In this document: positions 1 through 7,367 of the stretch, in pieces | Numbering within the stretch: the stretch's first letter is position 1 | How the letters are laid out: every line of letters begins with the position of its first letter | Source: Wenzhouxiangella sediminis | GTDB lineage: Bacteria; Pseudomonadota; Gammaproteobacteria; Xanthomonadales; Wenzhouxiangellaceae | Length of the DNA: 64,000 nt | NCBI RefSeq assembly: GCF_003410055.1 | Contig: NZ_QUZK01000052.1 | Span: forward strand, 62,001-126,000 | Direction of reading: 5' to 3' | Notes under the pieces: generated by a model | Database searches by the model: none | What the model saw: the letters and a program-made list of their open reading frames with translations, nothing else | Told to the model about the DNA's origin: nothing | Program-made: the position numbers and the translations under genes

Positions 1-1
1 A

Positions 2-331
2 GGTGTCGGACTAGCGATCGACGATTTCGGGCAGGGCTATTCCTCGGTGACCTATCTCAAGAAGTTCCCGGTCAGCCAGATCAAGATCGACCGGGTGTTC
101 GTCCAGGACATGGGCGAAAGCCCGGAACAGCGCGCCCTGGTCGAAGCGCTGGTCAAGATGGCCCAGGCGCTGCACCTCCAGGTCGTGGCCGAAGGTGTGG
201 AAACCACTGAACAGGCCGACCAATTGACCGGGCTGGGCTGCCAGATGCTGCAGGGTTTTCACTTCGGCCGCCCCATGCCGCTTGCCGAACTGATCGAGCG
301 CTTCGGCCCGGCCAGATCCTCACGGGAGTGA
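2..331 (+). CDS. EAL-domain cyclic-di-GMP phosphodiesterase, C-terminal fragment cut by window edge
   Basis: Only the last ~109 codons are in the window; the reading frame is open at base 2. The visible part carries the second half of an EAL domain: the DDFGQGYSS metal-binding loop, the KID motif a short way downstream, the VVAEGVET glutamate motif, and the closing QGFHFGRPMP segment. These are the conserved elements of c-di-GMP-specific phosphodiesterases, so the intact protein probably hydrolyses c-di-GMP to pGpG. Whether a GGDEF, PAS or membrane sensor domain precedes it cannot be seen. Its stop codon overlaps the end of the convergent apbE gene by 12 bases. A second EAL gene lies at 5724. 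Confidence 0.93.
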   Translation, partial: GVGLAIDDFGQGYSSVTYLKKFPVSQIKIDRVFVQDMGESPEQRALVEALVKMAQALHLQVVAEGVETTEQADQLTGLGCQMLQGFHFGRPMPLAELIERFGPARSSRE

Positions 332-1354
332 AACCACCCGGATCTTGCCGGGGCGGCCCTGCCACGTCACGCGCGAGGCCATCGCCGTCGTCGCCGTGAT
401 GCTGCCGTCGGCTTCCACCCGCAGTACCGCATCGACCCCGAGCCCGGCCGCAACGACCGGCCATTCCTCGGTTCCGGCCACCGCCAGGGCCGTGGCGGCA
501 GCATCGGCTTCGCCACCGTCCCCGTGGATCACCGTCACCGAGCTGACGTGATCGGCCGGATAGCCGTCCCGCGGGTCCAGGATATGGCCGTGCCGGACCC
601 CCTCATGCTGGCGATAGCGCCGGTAATTGCCCGAGGTGAAGACGAACTCGCCCGGATTCACTTCGACCGTGCCGAGATAGCGGCCGCCTTCGCCGTCGGG
701 ATGCGCCACGGCCGCCCGCCAGGGCCGATGGCCGCGTCGTCCGATCGCGCCGAGGTCGCCTCCGGCGTTGACGATGGCATGCTCGATGCCGGCCTCGGCG
801 AGGATTTGCAGCGCGCGTTCGACGGCCAAGCCCTTGAGGTAGGCGCCGAAGTCGAGTTGAACGGCCGGGTTGCGGCTGGTGAGCGTTCCGTCGCGGATGT
901 CGAGGTCGGACATCGAAGGCGACAGGGCCACGAGTCGCTCGATTTCGTCGGATGGCGGTGGCGGACCCTCGGGCAGGCTGCTGGCATGGAAGCCCCACAG
1001 CGCGAGTAGGCGGCCGATCGCCGGGTTGAACCGTCCCCCGCTGCGGCGTTCGAGCTGGGCGGCTTCCTCGATGACCCGCACGGCTTGCGGCGACAGGGCG
1101 ATCGGGTTGCCGGCGGCGATGGCGCGATTGATCTCGCCCAGCATGCCGGGTTCCCAGGCGTGCCAGTCGCGGTGCAGGCGCTGCAGTTCGCGATCGACTC
1201 GGGTGACGACGGCGGCGGTGTCCACCGTGCCGGACGAACGGATGGTCAGGGTGGTCTCGGTGCCGAAAACCGCGATGCGGTGGCGCCGGATGTCCGTCTC
1301 CCCGCCGCAGGCGGCGAGCAGGGCGAGGAGCGGCAGAAGCGCGAGGATGCGCAA
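320..1354 (-). CDS. apbE: FAD:protein FMN transferase (ApbE), lipoprotein
   Basis: ApbE transfers FMN from FAD to threonine residues of target proteins such as Rnf/Nqr subunits, in the periplasm. The protein is 344 residues if started at the TTG at 1354, which has GGGGAAG just upstream and gives MRILALLPLLALLAAC, a lipoprotein signal with the lipobox cysteine at residue 16. The open frame runs further upstream but has no signal there. Family motifs are in order: DFGAYLKGLAVERA, NAGGDLGAIG, HILDPRDGYPA and EADAAATALAV. The third has Asp where Thr is usual (DPRTG). It follows an LEA-type lipoprotein gene after 11 bases and looks like the last gene of the operon starting at 5534. No flavinylated target protein is encoded nearby. 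Confidence 0.9.
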   Translation of the reverse strand: MRILALLPLLALLAACGGETDIRRHRIAVFGTETTLTIRSSGTVDTAAVVTRVDRELQRLHRDWHAWEPGMLGEINRAIAAGNPIALSPQAVRVIEEAAQLERRSGGRFNPAIGRLLALWGFHASSLPEGPPPPSDEIERLVALSPSMSDLDIRDGTLTSRNPAVQLDFGAYLKGLAVERALQILAEAGIEHAIVNAGGDLGAIGRRGHRPWRAAVAHPDGEGGRYLGTVEVNPGEFVFTSGNYRRYRQHEGVRHGHILDPRDGYPADHVSSVTVIHGDGGEADAAATALAVAGTEEWPVVAAGLGVDAVLRVEADGSITATTAMASRVTWQGRPGKIRVVSLP

Positions 1355-1365
1355 GGGCTTCCCCG

Positions 1366-1836
1366 TCAGCGGAATCGATTCGCCTGGCCGGGCACCGGAT
1401 GGAGCCAGCCTTCGGCTCGCGTCGAGCGATCGCGGCTGCCGTCGAGTTGGAGTTTCACCTCCATGGTCCAGGGCAGCTGCTCTACGTCGCCTTTTTCGAG
1501 GGCCTCCAGCCGCTGCCTCCCGGCCGGGTCGGCGGGCAGGTCGAAACGGATCACCTCGCGGCCCCGGGCCGAGATCGTCAGCGGCAGCCGACGCTCGCCC
1601 TCGGCAAGCGCTTCGCCGTCGAGACCGAGCTTCAGCCGGGTTCCGGACAGGCTCAGCGGCGCGTCGTTGACGTTGCGCAGCGCCAGCTCGATGACGACCG
1701 AGCCGTCGTGTCGCTCGAGCCCGTAGAGGGAAACCTGTGGCGGTTCGCCCACCACCTCGCGCAGGTTGCCGCTGCAGGCCGCAAGCAGAAACGTGGCCAG
1801 GACCAGTCCCGGCCACCTCGGAGTGAGATTGTTCAT
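1366..1836 (-). CDS. LEA type 2 / WHy-domain lipoprotein
   Basis: A 156-residue protein with a short lipoprotein signal (LATFLLAAC, cysteine near residue 21), followed by one beta-rich domain. The pattern around VSLYGLERHDGSVVIELALRNVNDAPLSL resembles the WHy/LEA_2 fold, typical of small envelope lipoproteins that bacteria express under stress; the molecular role is unknown. Its ATG overlaps the stop of the 16-codon ORF at 1833-1883 in an ATGA arrangement. It sits between the ABC transporter permease gene and apbE, all leftward with short gaps, so it is probably cotranscribed. Assignment is by pattern, not alignment. Confidence 0.75.
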   Translation of the reverse strand: MNNLTPRWPGLVLATFLLAACSGNLREVVGEPPQVSLYGLERHDGSVVIELALRNVNDAPLSLSGTRLKLGLDGEALAEGERRLPLTISARGREVIRFDLPADPAGRQRLEALEKGDVEQLPWTMEVKLQLDGSRDRSTRAEGWLHPVPGQANRFR

Positions 1837-1883
1837 GTGCGTTGTTCCGCCCTTTTCGGATTGCTCCGGTCGATGTCGTTCAT
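1833..1883 (-). CDS. 16-codon small ORF with strong Shine-Dalgarno, coupled to the lipoprotein gene
   Basis: The ORF encodes MNDIDRSNPKRAEQRT and then stops. Its ATG is preceded by GGAGGTGATA, an almost ideal ribosome binding site at good spacing, the best in this operon. Its TGA overlaps the ATG of the downstream LEA-type lipoprotein gene (ATGA), the usual geometry for translational coupling. The gene before it, the ABC permease, ends at 1916, so the ORF fills the gap between two operon genes. It could be a coupling leader that feeds ribosomes to the lipoprotein start, which has only a weak site of its own. No function is claimed for the peptide. Confidence 0.45.
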   Translation of the reverse strand: MNDIDRSNPKRAEQRT

Positions 1884-1915
1884 TATCACCTCCAGCACCG
1901 CGGACAGGCTTGCCG

Positions 1916-2773
1916 TCAGGCCAGTCGTTCCGTCGGGGTCCGGCGGACGCGGGGATCCAGGCGTTCCTGCAGCCCGTCGCTCAGGCTGTTGATCGACAGC
2001 ACGAGGACGAACAGTGCCAGCGAGGCGGCGATGAAGTTGGTGAAATGTCCGGCGAGAATCTCCTGCGACGCCTCGGCGATCATGATGCCCCAGCTGATCG
2101 AGTCCTGCAGGCCGATGCCGAGGAAGCTGAGTACGACCTCGGCCTTGACCGCCGCCACGAATGCCAGCGAAGCCTGGACGAGCAGCAGCGGCGCCAGGTT
2201 GGGCAGGATGTGGCGAAGCAGGATGCGGCGGTTTGTCGAGCCGCTCGCCCGGGCGGCGGCGATGAACTCCCGCTCCCTGAGGCGCATTGACTCGGTGCGA
2301 ACCAGGCGAGCCGTCAGCGTCCAGAAACTCAGGATCATGGCCAGTTGCATGGCGCCGGGCCAGCCTCTCATGGCGAAGGCGATCGCGGCGACGAACAGGT
2401 AGAAGGGGATCGCGTCGATCGTGCCGATCACCCAGGTCAGCAACGTGTCGATGCGTCGCCCGGCGTGGAAGCCCGCCAGTCCGCCGAGGGCGGCGCCCAG
2501 CGCCACGCTTGCGACGGCGACCAGCAGGCCCACTTCGAAGGCGGTCGCCGTGCCGGCCAGGAGGCGTTCGAGGATGTCCTGGCCGAGCCGATTCGTGCCC
2601 AGCCAGTGCTCGGGAGAGGGCGGCTCGCGCAGGGTCCCGCTGATCGTCGACCAGTCGGTGCCCCACAGGCCGCACCAGACGCCGGCCGCGGCTGCCAGGA
2701 AGACTGCCATCAGGGCGACCGGCAGTCGGTCCAGGCCGGCCAGGCGCCGGCGTAGCGTGACCGGGGCCGTCAT
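1916..2773 (-). CDS. Peptide-type ABC transporter permease (OppC/DppC family)
   Basis: A 285-residue inner-membrane permease. The start is placed at 2773 (MTAPVTLRRR), where ATGA overlaps the stop of the partner permease; the frame is open further upstream only as a shadow. An N-terminal membrane segment is followed by the WLGTNRLGQDILERLLAG motif that marks the OppC_N/BPD_transp_1 junction. Several hydrophobic spans follow, then the EAA-loop region around AARASGSTNRRILLRHILPN, which contacts the ATPase. It would pair with the gene at 2770-3729 and the binding protein at 3726-5534. No ATPase gene (OppD/OppF) is present in this operon. Confidence 0.88.
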   Translation of the reverse strand: MTAPVTLRRRLAGLDRLPVALMAVFLAAAAGVWCGLWGTDWSTISGTLREPPSPEHWLGTNRLGQDILERLLAGTATAFEVGLLVAVASVALGAALGGLAGFHAGRRIDTLLTWVIGTIDAIPFYLFVAAIAFAMRGWPGAMQLAMILSFWTLTARLVRTESMRLREREFIAAARASGSTNRRILLRHILPNLAPLLLVQASLAFVAAVKAEVVLSFLGIGLQDSISWGIMIAEASQEILAGHFTNFIAASLALFVLVLSINSLSDGLQERLDPRVRRTPTERLA

Positions 2774-3729
2774 GCGCCGCGTACCTTCGGATCGAGCAAT
2801 CCGGTCAGCAGGTCGGTCACCGACAGCGCGAGCACGAAGAGGACCGAGGAAAGGCTCACGACGGCCATCATCACGGGCTGGTCCCCCGACATCATGGCGT
2901 TCCAGGTGACCATGCCGATGCCCGGGATGCCGAAATGCTTCTCGATGATCAGGCTGCCCGAAATCACGATCAGCGGAACGGCGACGAGGATGCGCGTCAG
3001 GATCGGCGGTGCGGCGGCCCGCAGCACGTAGCGAATCGCGATCCGGCCGTCCCCGAATCCATAGGCGCGGGCGGTTCTCACGGGCGGGTCGTGCAGGACG
3101 TTCCTGAACACCGAGCGGAAGAAGCGCAGGTTGTAGCCCAGTCCGGCGACGATCAGGCCCAGGCTCGGGACAGTCACGTGGCGCAGGTAGGAGGCAAGGT
3201 CGTGGACCCGCCAACCCCGGGCGGGAAACCAGTCAAGCCATACCGCGAAGACGGCCTGGAGCGCGATGACGATGATCACCAGGGAAAGGCTCATGCCGGT
3301 TGCTGAGACGATGGTGCACAAGCGGTCGACGAAGCCGCGCGGGCGCCAGGCGGCGACCATGGCCAGTGCCAGGGCCAGGACGATGCCGATCAGGAATCCC
3401 GGGGCCAGCAGCAGCAGGGAAACCGGGATGGCGCGGGCGAGCAGGTCGACGACCGGTTCCCCGCTGGCCAGCGCGTGACCGAGATCCAGGCGCGCCAGGC
3501 GAAGCAGGAAATCGGCGTAGCGCGGCAGGAATCCGCGATCCTGGCCGAGTGCCTGGCGAACCTGCTCGATCTGCTCGGGCGTGGGATTGCGGCCCAGCTG
3601 CTCCCAGGTGGGGTCGGGTCCGAAATGAACGGTCAGGGTGAAGCTGATCAGCGTCACGCCCAGCAGTAACGCCGTGGCCGTGACCAGCCGATCGAGGAGA
3701 AACCCGCCTCGGCTGCCCCCGGCGCTCAT
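2770..3729 (-). CDS. Peptide-type ABC transporter permease (OppB/DppB family)
   Basis: A 319-residue permease. The start is set at 3729 (MSAGGSRGGF), overlapping the stop of the binding-protein gene by four bases; the longer open frame is rejected because it would run into that gene. An N-terminal membrane helix is followed by a periplasmic segment ending in GQDRGFLPRYADFLLRLARLDLG, characteristic of OppB-type proteins. Then come five or so membrane spans, with the EAA loop around RTARAYGFGDGRIAIRYVLR. The C-terminal LTGLLDPKVR tail is typical of the family. It forms the heterodimeric channel with the 1916-2773 product. The substrate cannot be deduced. Confidence 0.88.
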   Translation of the reverse strand: MSAGGSRGGFLLDRLVTATALLLGVTLISFTLTVHFGPDPTWEQLGRNPTPEQIEQVRQALGQDRGFLPRYADFLLRLARLDLGHALASGEPVVDLLARAIPVSLLLLAPGFLIGIVLALALAMVAAWRPRGFVDRLCTIVSATGMSLSLVIIVIALQAVFAVWLDWFPARGWRVHDLASYLRHVTVPSLGLIVAGLGYNLRFFRSVFRNVLHDPPVRTARAYGFGDGRIAIRYVLRAAAPPILTRILVAVPLIVISGSLIIEKHFGIPGIGMVTWNAMMSGDQPVMMAVVSLSSVLFVLALSVTDLLTGLLDPKVRGA

Positions 3730-5534
3730 GGACGGTCTTCGACCACGTCCACGAACCGCAGGAAGTACCCGCCGACCATCTCCCGGTCCGGAAACATCCG
3801 GACGTCGGGGCGCCACAGGTACAGGCGGGTTCGCGAGAGCGATCCGATGATGACGCAGTCCTCGATGATCATCCGGTTGAGCCGGCGATAGAGCGCCGTT
3901 CGTTCCGGGCCGGCCGGCAGGGTCGACGCGCGCTCGAACAGGCGGTCGAACTCCGGGTTGTCATAGTTGACGCTGTTGGCGCCCGGTGCTGCGTTGGGGC
4001 CATAGAACAGTTGCAGGCTGTATTGGGCGTCCGGATAGGAAAGTGTCCAGCCGAGCAGGAAGAAATCGAGTTCGCGCTGGCCGATGGCGCGGGAGTACTC
4101 GCCGAAGCCGGCGAACGACCGGGGCTGGAAGTGCCCGGGTGGAAACCCGGCCTCCTGCATCCAGGCCCGGAACTGTTCGAACATCTGCCGCTGCTGGATG
4201 CTCGCTTCCAGGCCGTAGATCATGGGCGGGAGGGTGTCGGCCGTCCAGCCGGCCGATTGCAGGCGCTGCCGGGCCTGCCGCGGCCGATGGGTCACCGAAT
4301 CGTCGTCGAAGGGCGGATCGTAGGCCGCGAGCACGGGCGGTATGGCGCCGGGGAAGACCCGGCCCAGGCCGTGATAGAAGGCTTCGTTACGGGCCGACCA
4401 GTCGAAGGCGTCGCGCATGGCGCAGCGCAATGCGCGGTTCTTGCGGTCGCGCACGGGATCGGCGCTGTGCCCGATCTCGGGGTTGGCCATGTTGAAGCCG
4501 TGGTAGACAAAGCCCGCTTCCAGCCCGTGGAGCGTGCGGTAGCGCTCGCGGATGGCTGGCTTGAAACGCAGCGGGCTGCGGCTCTCCAGCACGCGCTCGG
4601 CCAGTTCGGGCGGCACCATCACGACATCCACGCCCCCGTCGGAGGCGAAGCTGGTCCAGCGCGCGCTCGGTTCGGAGATGAAGTGAACCTCGATGCGGTC
4701 GACCAGGGGGTAGGGCTTGCCGTCGATGGGCTCCAGGTCGTAGCCGGCGTGGCGTTGGGGGTCGAATCCTTCCGCGGCGAGATCTACGGGGCCCCGGTCG
4801 AAGCCGGGGTTGGCTTCGAGCACGGCCATCGCCTCGTCGAAGCGGTTCAGGACGAAGGGGCCCGAGCCCACGGGATGCACGCCGAACTCCCGCCCGTAGT
4901 ATTCGACGGCTTCGCGCGGCACGACAGCCGAAAGGGCCATCGCCAGTGTGTGCGTGAACTGGGGGTAGGGCTCGGTCAGTTCGATGCGAACAGTGCGCTC
5001 GTCGATCGCCGCCAAACCCGCCACCGATTGGTCGGCACTCCGGATGGTCGCGTCGCTTTCCAGGCCGACAATGCGATCACGCCACAACCAGCCGCCGCGC
5101 GAGCGGGTCTCGCTCATGAAATGCCGCTTGAGCGAGTAGACGACGTCGGCCGCCGTGACCGCGCGTCCCAGCCCCCCGGGAAAGGCCGGGTCGTCAGCGA
5201 ACCGCGCCCCTTCGCGCAGGCGGATCCGGTACACGCGACCGTCCTCGGATACCTCCGGAAAGTCCTCGGCGAGGTTGGGAACCAGTTCGTAGGGGCGCGA
5301 CAGGTATTTGTAGCGATACAGCGTGTCGAACAGGTTCTTGACCAGCGTGGCGGCATACACATTGTCCGCATGTGCGGGGTCGAGACTGGCCGGCGCCCCG
5401 TCGATGGCGTGCCGGTAGACCTTCTGCGCCGTTTCCGCGTCCGTTTCGCCCCGACCACAGCCGATCACCGCGATCGAGACCAACGCCAGGACGGCCGGGC
5501 GGGCGATCGGAATCCATAAACCCTTGAAGAACAT
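3726..5534 (-). CDS. ABC transporter substrate-binding lipoprotein, family 5 (OppA/YejA-like)
   Basis: A 602-residue extracytoplasmic binding protein for peptides or a related solute. It has a lipoprotein signal with lipobox VIGC (cysteine at residue 26). The SBP_bac_5 fold is recognisable from IDGAPASLDPAHADNVYAA near the mature N-terminus, the LVPNLAEDFPEVSEDGRVYRI strand, TAADVVYSLKRH, and the late YDNPEFDRLFERA segment. It is first in the leftward operon with the two permeases and overlaps the OppB-type gene by four bases. Length is within the family range. The long insertion between residues ~240 and 330 may shape the ligand pocket; the ligand is unknown. Confidence 0.88.
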   Translation of the reverse strand: MFFKGLWIPIARPAVLALVSIAVIGCGRGETDAETAQKVYRHAIDGAPASLDPAHADNVYAATLVKNLFDTLYRYKYLSRPYELVPNLAEDFPEVSEDGRVYRIRLREGARFADDPAFPGGLGRAVTAADVVYSLKRHFMSETRSRGGWLWRDRIVGLESDATIRSADQSVAGLAAIDERTVRIELTEPYPQFTHTLAMALSAVVPREAVEYYGREFGVHPVGSGPFVLNRFDEAMAVLEANPGFDRGPVDLAAEGFDPQRHAGYDLEPIDGKPYPLVDRIEVHFISEPSARWTSFASDGGVDVVMVPPELAERVLESRSPLRFKPAIRERYRTLHGLEAGFVYHGFNMANPEIGHSADPVRDRKNRALRCAMRDAFDWSARNEAFYHGLGRVFPGAIPPVLAAYDPPFDDDSVTHRPRQARQRLQSAGWTADTLPPMIYGLEASIQQRQMFEQFRAWMQEAGFPPGHFQPRSFAGFGEYSRAIGQRELDFFLLGWTLSYPDAQYSLQLFYGPNAAPGANSVNYDNPEFDRLFERASTLPAGPERTALYRRLNRMIIEDCVIIGSLSRTRLYLWRPDVRMFPDREMVGGYFLRFVDVVEDRP

Positions 5535-5664
5535 GAGAAAAGCGACCCTTTCTTGTTCGTGCCCGGCTCGGTGACCCGGCGCGAGAAGTTAACAGTAGCG
5601 GAAGCGCCGGACCGGCCACAAGCCGGCCGGGCGCAATTTTTTCGGATTGAAGCTTGCAATTTAT

Positions 5665-5706
5665 GGCAAATGCCGATATTGTCAATTACCAATATTGGCA
5701 AACGCC
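5665..5706 (+). promoter_or_regulatory. Operator-like compound repeat upstream of the EAL/DUF6502 unit
   Basis: In the 189-base gap between the divergent binding-protein and EAL genes there is an imperfect inverted repeat, GCCGATATTG (5672-5681) and CAATATTGGC (5690-5699), with one mismatch and an 8-base AT-rich spacer. Overlapping it is a direct repeat, GGCAAATGCC (5665-5674) and GGCAAACGCC (5697-5706), offset by 32 bases or about three helical turns. The region is much more AT-rich than its surroundings and ends 18 bases before the EAL start codon. This looks like a binding site for a dimeric or tetrameric transcription factor; which one is unknown. Confidence 0.5.
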
Positions 5707-5723
5707 AGAAACGAGGAAATTTC

Positions 5724-6470
5724 ATGGACGCCCAAGTCGCACACACGGCGCCGCTTCAGGCCACGACGGACTTCTGCACGTTCGCCGTCCATGAGATTCG
5801 TGCGCTCGAGGCCCAGGACGATCTCTTCGGCAGCGAGTACCCGTGGTACGAGGCCCTGATCCGGCCGCGGGGTATGCACCGTCACTGGTCGCCGGGCGAT
5901 TTCGTCGATCGCCTCTATCTCGAGCGGCCCGTGCTCAGCACCGACCTCGAGGTATTTCGCCGCATCGCCTCATGGCTGCTGGCGCAGGAGAGGCCGACGC
6001 GCGTGAGCATCAACACGCACCCGGAATCGCTGACCAGCCGGCTGTTCGTGGAGACGGCGATCGAGTTTCAGCGGCGGGCCTGCCAGGACGGGCATTCGAT
6101 CTGCCTGGAGCTGATCGAGTTCGGCCGCAGCCGGGAGAAAACTTCACTGGTGTCGAACGCGCAGCGCCTGCGAAGGGCCGGACTGCTCATCGCGCTCGAC
6201 GATTTCGGTAGCCGGGTCAACTGCTTCGATCTTTGCGCGGCCGGCATCGTCGACCTGCTCAAGATCGACATCGGGGTCACCAGCGGTGTGCACGTGGATC
6301 GCAACCAGCGCGCCATCGTCGACAGCATCAAGACGCTTGGCCGGGGCCTCGGTGCCCGGGTCATCGCGGAAGGGGTGGAAACATCGAGACAGGTGGACGC
6401 CCTGCGTGAGCTAGAGGTGGACTACGCCCAGGGCTTCCATTTCCAGAAACCCCAACTCTTGGAGATCTGA
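5724..6470 (+). CDS. Stand-alone EAL-domain protein, probable cyclic-di-GMP phosphodiesterase
   Basis: A 248-residue protein that is almost entirely one EAL domain. The signature is YEALIRPRG near residue 44, followed by the Asn motif SINTHPESL, the Glu motif LELIEFGRS, LDDFGS, the LLKIDIG lysine motif, VIAEGVET, and AQGFHFQKP. These match the metal-binding and catalytic positions of active enzymes, so hydrolysis of c-di-GMP is likely. No signal peptide or sensor domain is visible. The ATG at 5724 has GAGGAA upstream, and the open frame to 5553 is ignored because it crosses the operator-like repeat. The next gene starts two bases after its stop codon, implying an operon. Confidence 0.85.
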   Translation: MDAQVAHTAPLQATTDFCTFAVHEIRALEAQDDLFGSEYPWYEALIRPRGMHRHWSPGDFVDRLYLERPVLSTDLEVFRRIASWLLAQERPTRVSINTHPESLTSRLFVETAIEFQRRACQDGHSICLELIEFGRSREKTSLVSNAQRLRRAGLLIALDDFGSRVNCFDLCAAGIVDLLKIDIGVTSGVHVDRNQRAIVDSIKTLGRGLGARVIAEGVETSRQVDALRELEVDYAQGFHFQKPQLLEI

Positions 6471-6471
6471 A

Positions 6472-7326
6472 ATGGGTCAGGCACTCGCCCACGAACAGCA
6501 AGGCCAGGACATCAGCTGGCTGGTCGAAGCCATGATGCGGATGATCCGACCGATCGTTCGCTTCTCGATCGGCCGCGTGTCCTGCGCCGCCCTGGTCAAC
6601 CTCGTCCGTGAGGTCTACGTCGAGGAGGCCAGGAACTACCTGCAGCAGGAAAACCCCGATCGAAAGGTCACCCGGTCGGCCCTGGCCCTGCTCTGCGGTA
6701 TGGATGGCCGGGCCATCAAGGCGTTCGAGGAGAATCCGGATCGCAGCTACGTCCCTTCGGACGTCTGCTCAGAGGCCGCCATCCTCGAAATGTGGAACAA
6801 GGACGAGGATTTCGCGGACTCGGAAACGGGGCAGCCGAACGAGCTTCTCATCCACGGGCCCCACGGCACTTTTCAGCGCCTCGTCAGCCGGGCCGCCGGT
6901 CGGGCGGTGACGCCCCAGACGGCGCTGGAACGGCTGCTCGAGAGCGGCAACGTGGAATTGCTCGACGACGGCATGAAGGTGCGCCTCGTCGATACCGTCT
7001 ACAAGCCCGTCAAGGATTCGGAGAAGACGGCGATCGAGGCGGGAAGCCTCGCCATCAATCGCCTGGGCAAGTCGGTCATTCACAACACCAGCCGCGTGGC
7101 GGAAAGCGACGCTCCCTGGCTGCAGCAGGACCGTTGGTCCACGCGTATCCCCGCCGATCGGCTGGAGGAAGTGCGCAAGAGCGTCAGGGCGGTGCTGGAG
7201 AAGCACATTCTCGAAGTCGAGAACTGCATGGAAGACGAGGAGAAGAAGCCCTCCGAGTCGCCCGAATGTTCCGTCGGCGTCGGTTGGTACTACTGGGAGA
7301 GTTCTCCCGAACAGGCTTCATCCTGA
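6472..7326 (+). CDS. DUF6502-like protein
   Basis: A 284-residue soluble protein. The N-terminal part (about 20-110) has the pattern seen in DUF6502 proteins: a helical segment IRPIVRFSIGRVSCAALVNL, a VEEARNYL helix, and KVTRSALALLCGMDGRAIKAF, which looks like a helix-turn-helix DNA-binding unit. A middle segment (TPQTALERLLESGNVELLDDG) resembles a winged helix that ends in a short beta strand. The C-terminus is acidic and ends in a tryptophan/tyrosine-rich tail. It follows the EAL gene at once and precedes the repeat protein by 41 bases. A regulatory role for the downstream protein is a reasonable inference; the family has no established function known to me. Confidence 0.7.
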   Translation: MGQALAHEQQGQDISWLVEAMMRMIRPIVRFSIGRVSCAALVNLVREVYVEEARNYLQQENPDRKVTRSALALLCGMDGRAIKAFEENPDRSYVPSDVCSEAAILEMWNKDEDFADSETGQPNELLIHGPHGTFQRLVSRAAGRAVTPQTALERLLESGNVELLDDGMKVRLVDTVYKPVKDSEKTAIEAGSLAINRLGKSVIHNTSRVAESDAPWLQQDRWSTRIPADRLEEVRKSVRAVLEKHILEVENCMEDEEKKPSESPECSVGVGWYYWESSPEQASS

Positions 7327-7367
7327 ATCGCATCGCATCACTTTCGAGCACTCCAAAGGAGGCCACC

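Noticed and set aside
320-1816. A 498-codon leftward open frame covering apbE and beyond
   Set aside because: The part before 1354 overlaps the LEA-type lipoprotein gene, has biased arginine/alanine composition and would bury the lipoprotein signal of ApbE inside the chain.
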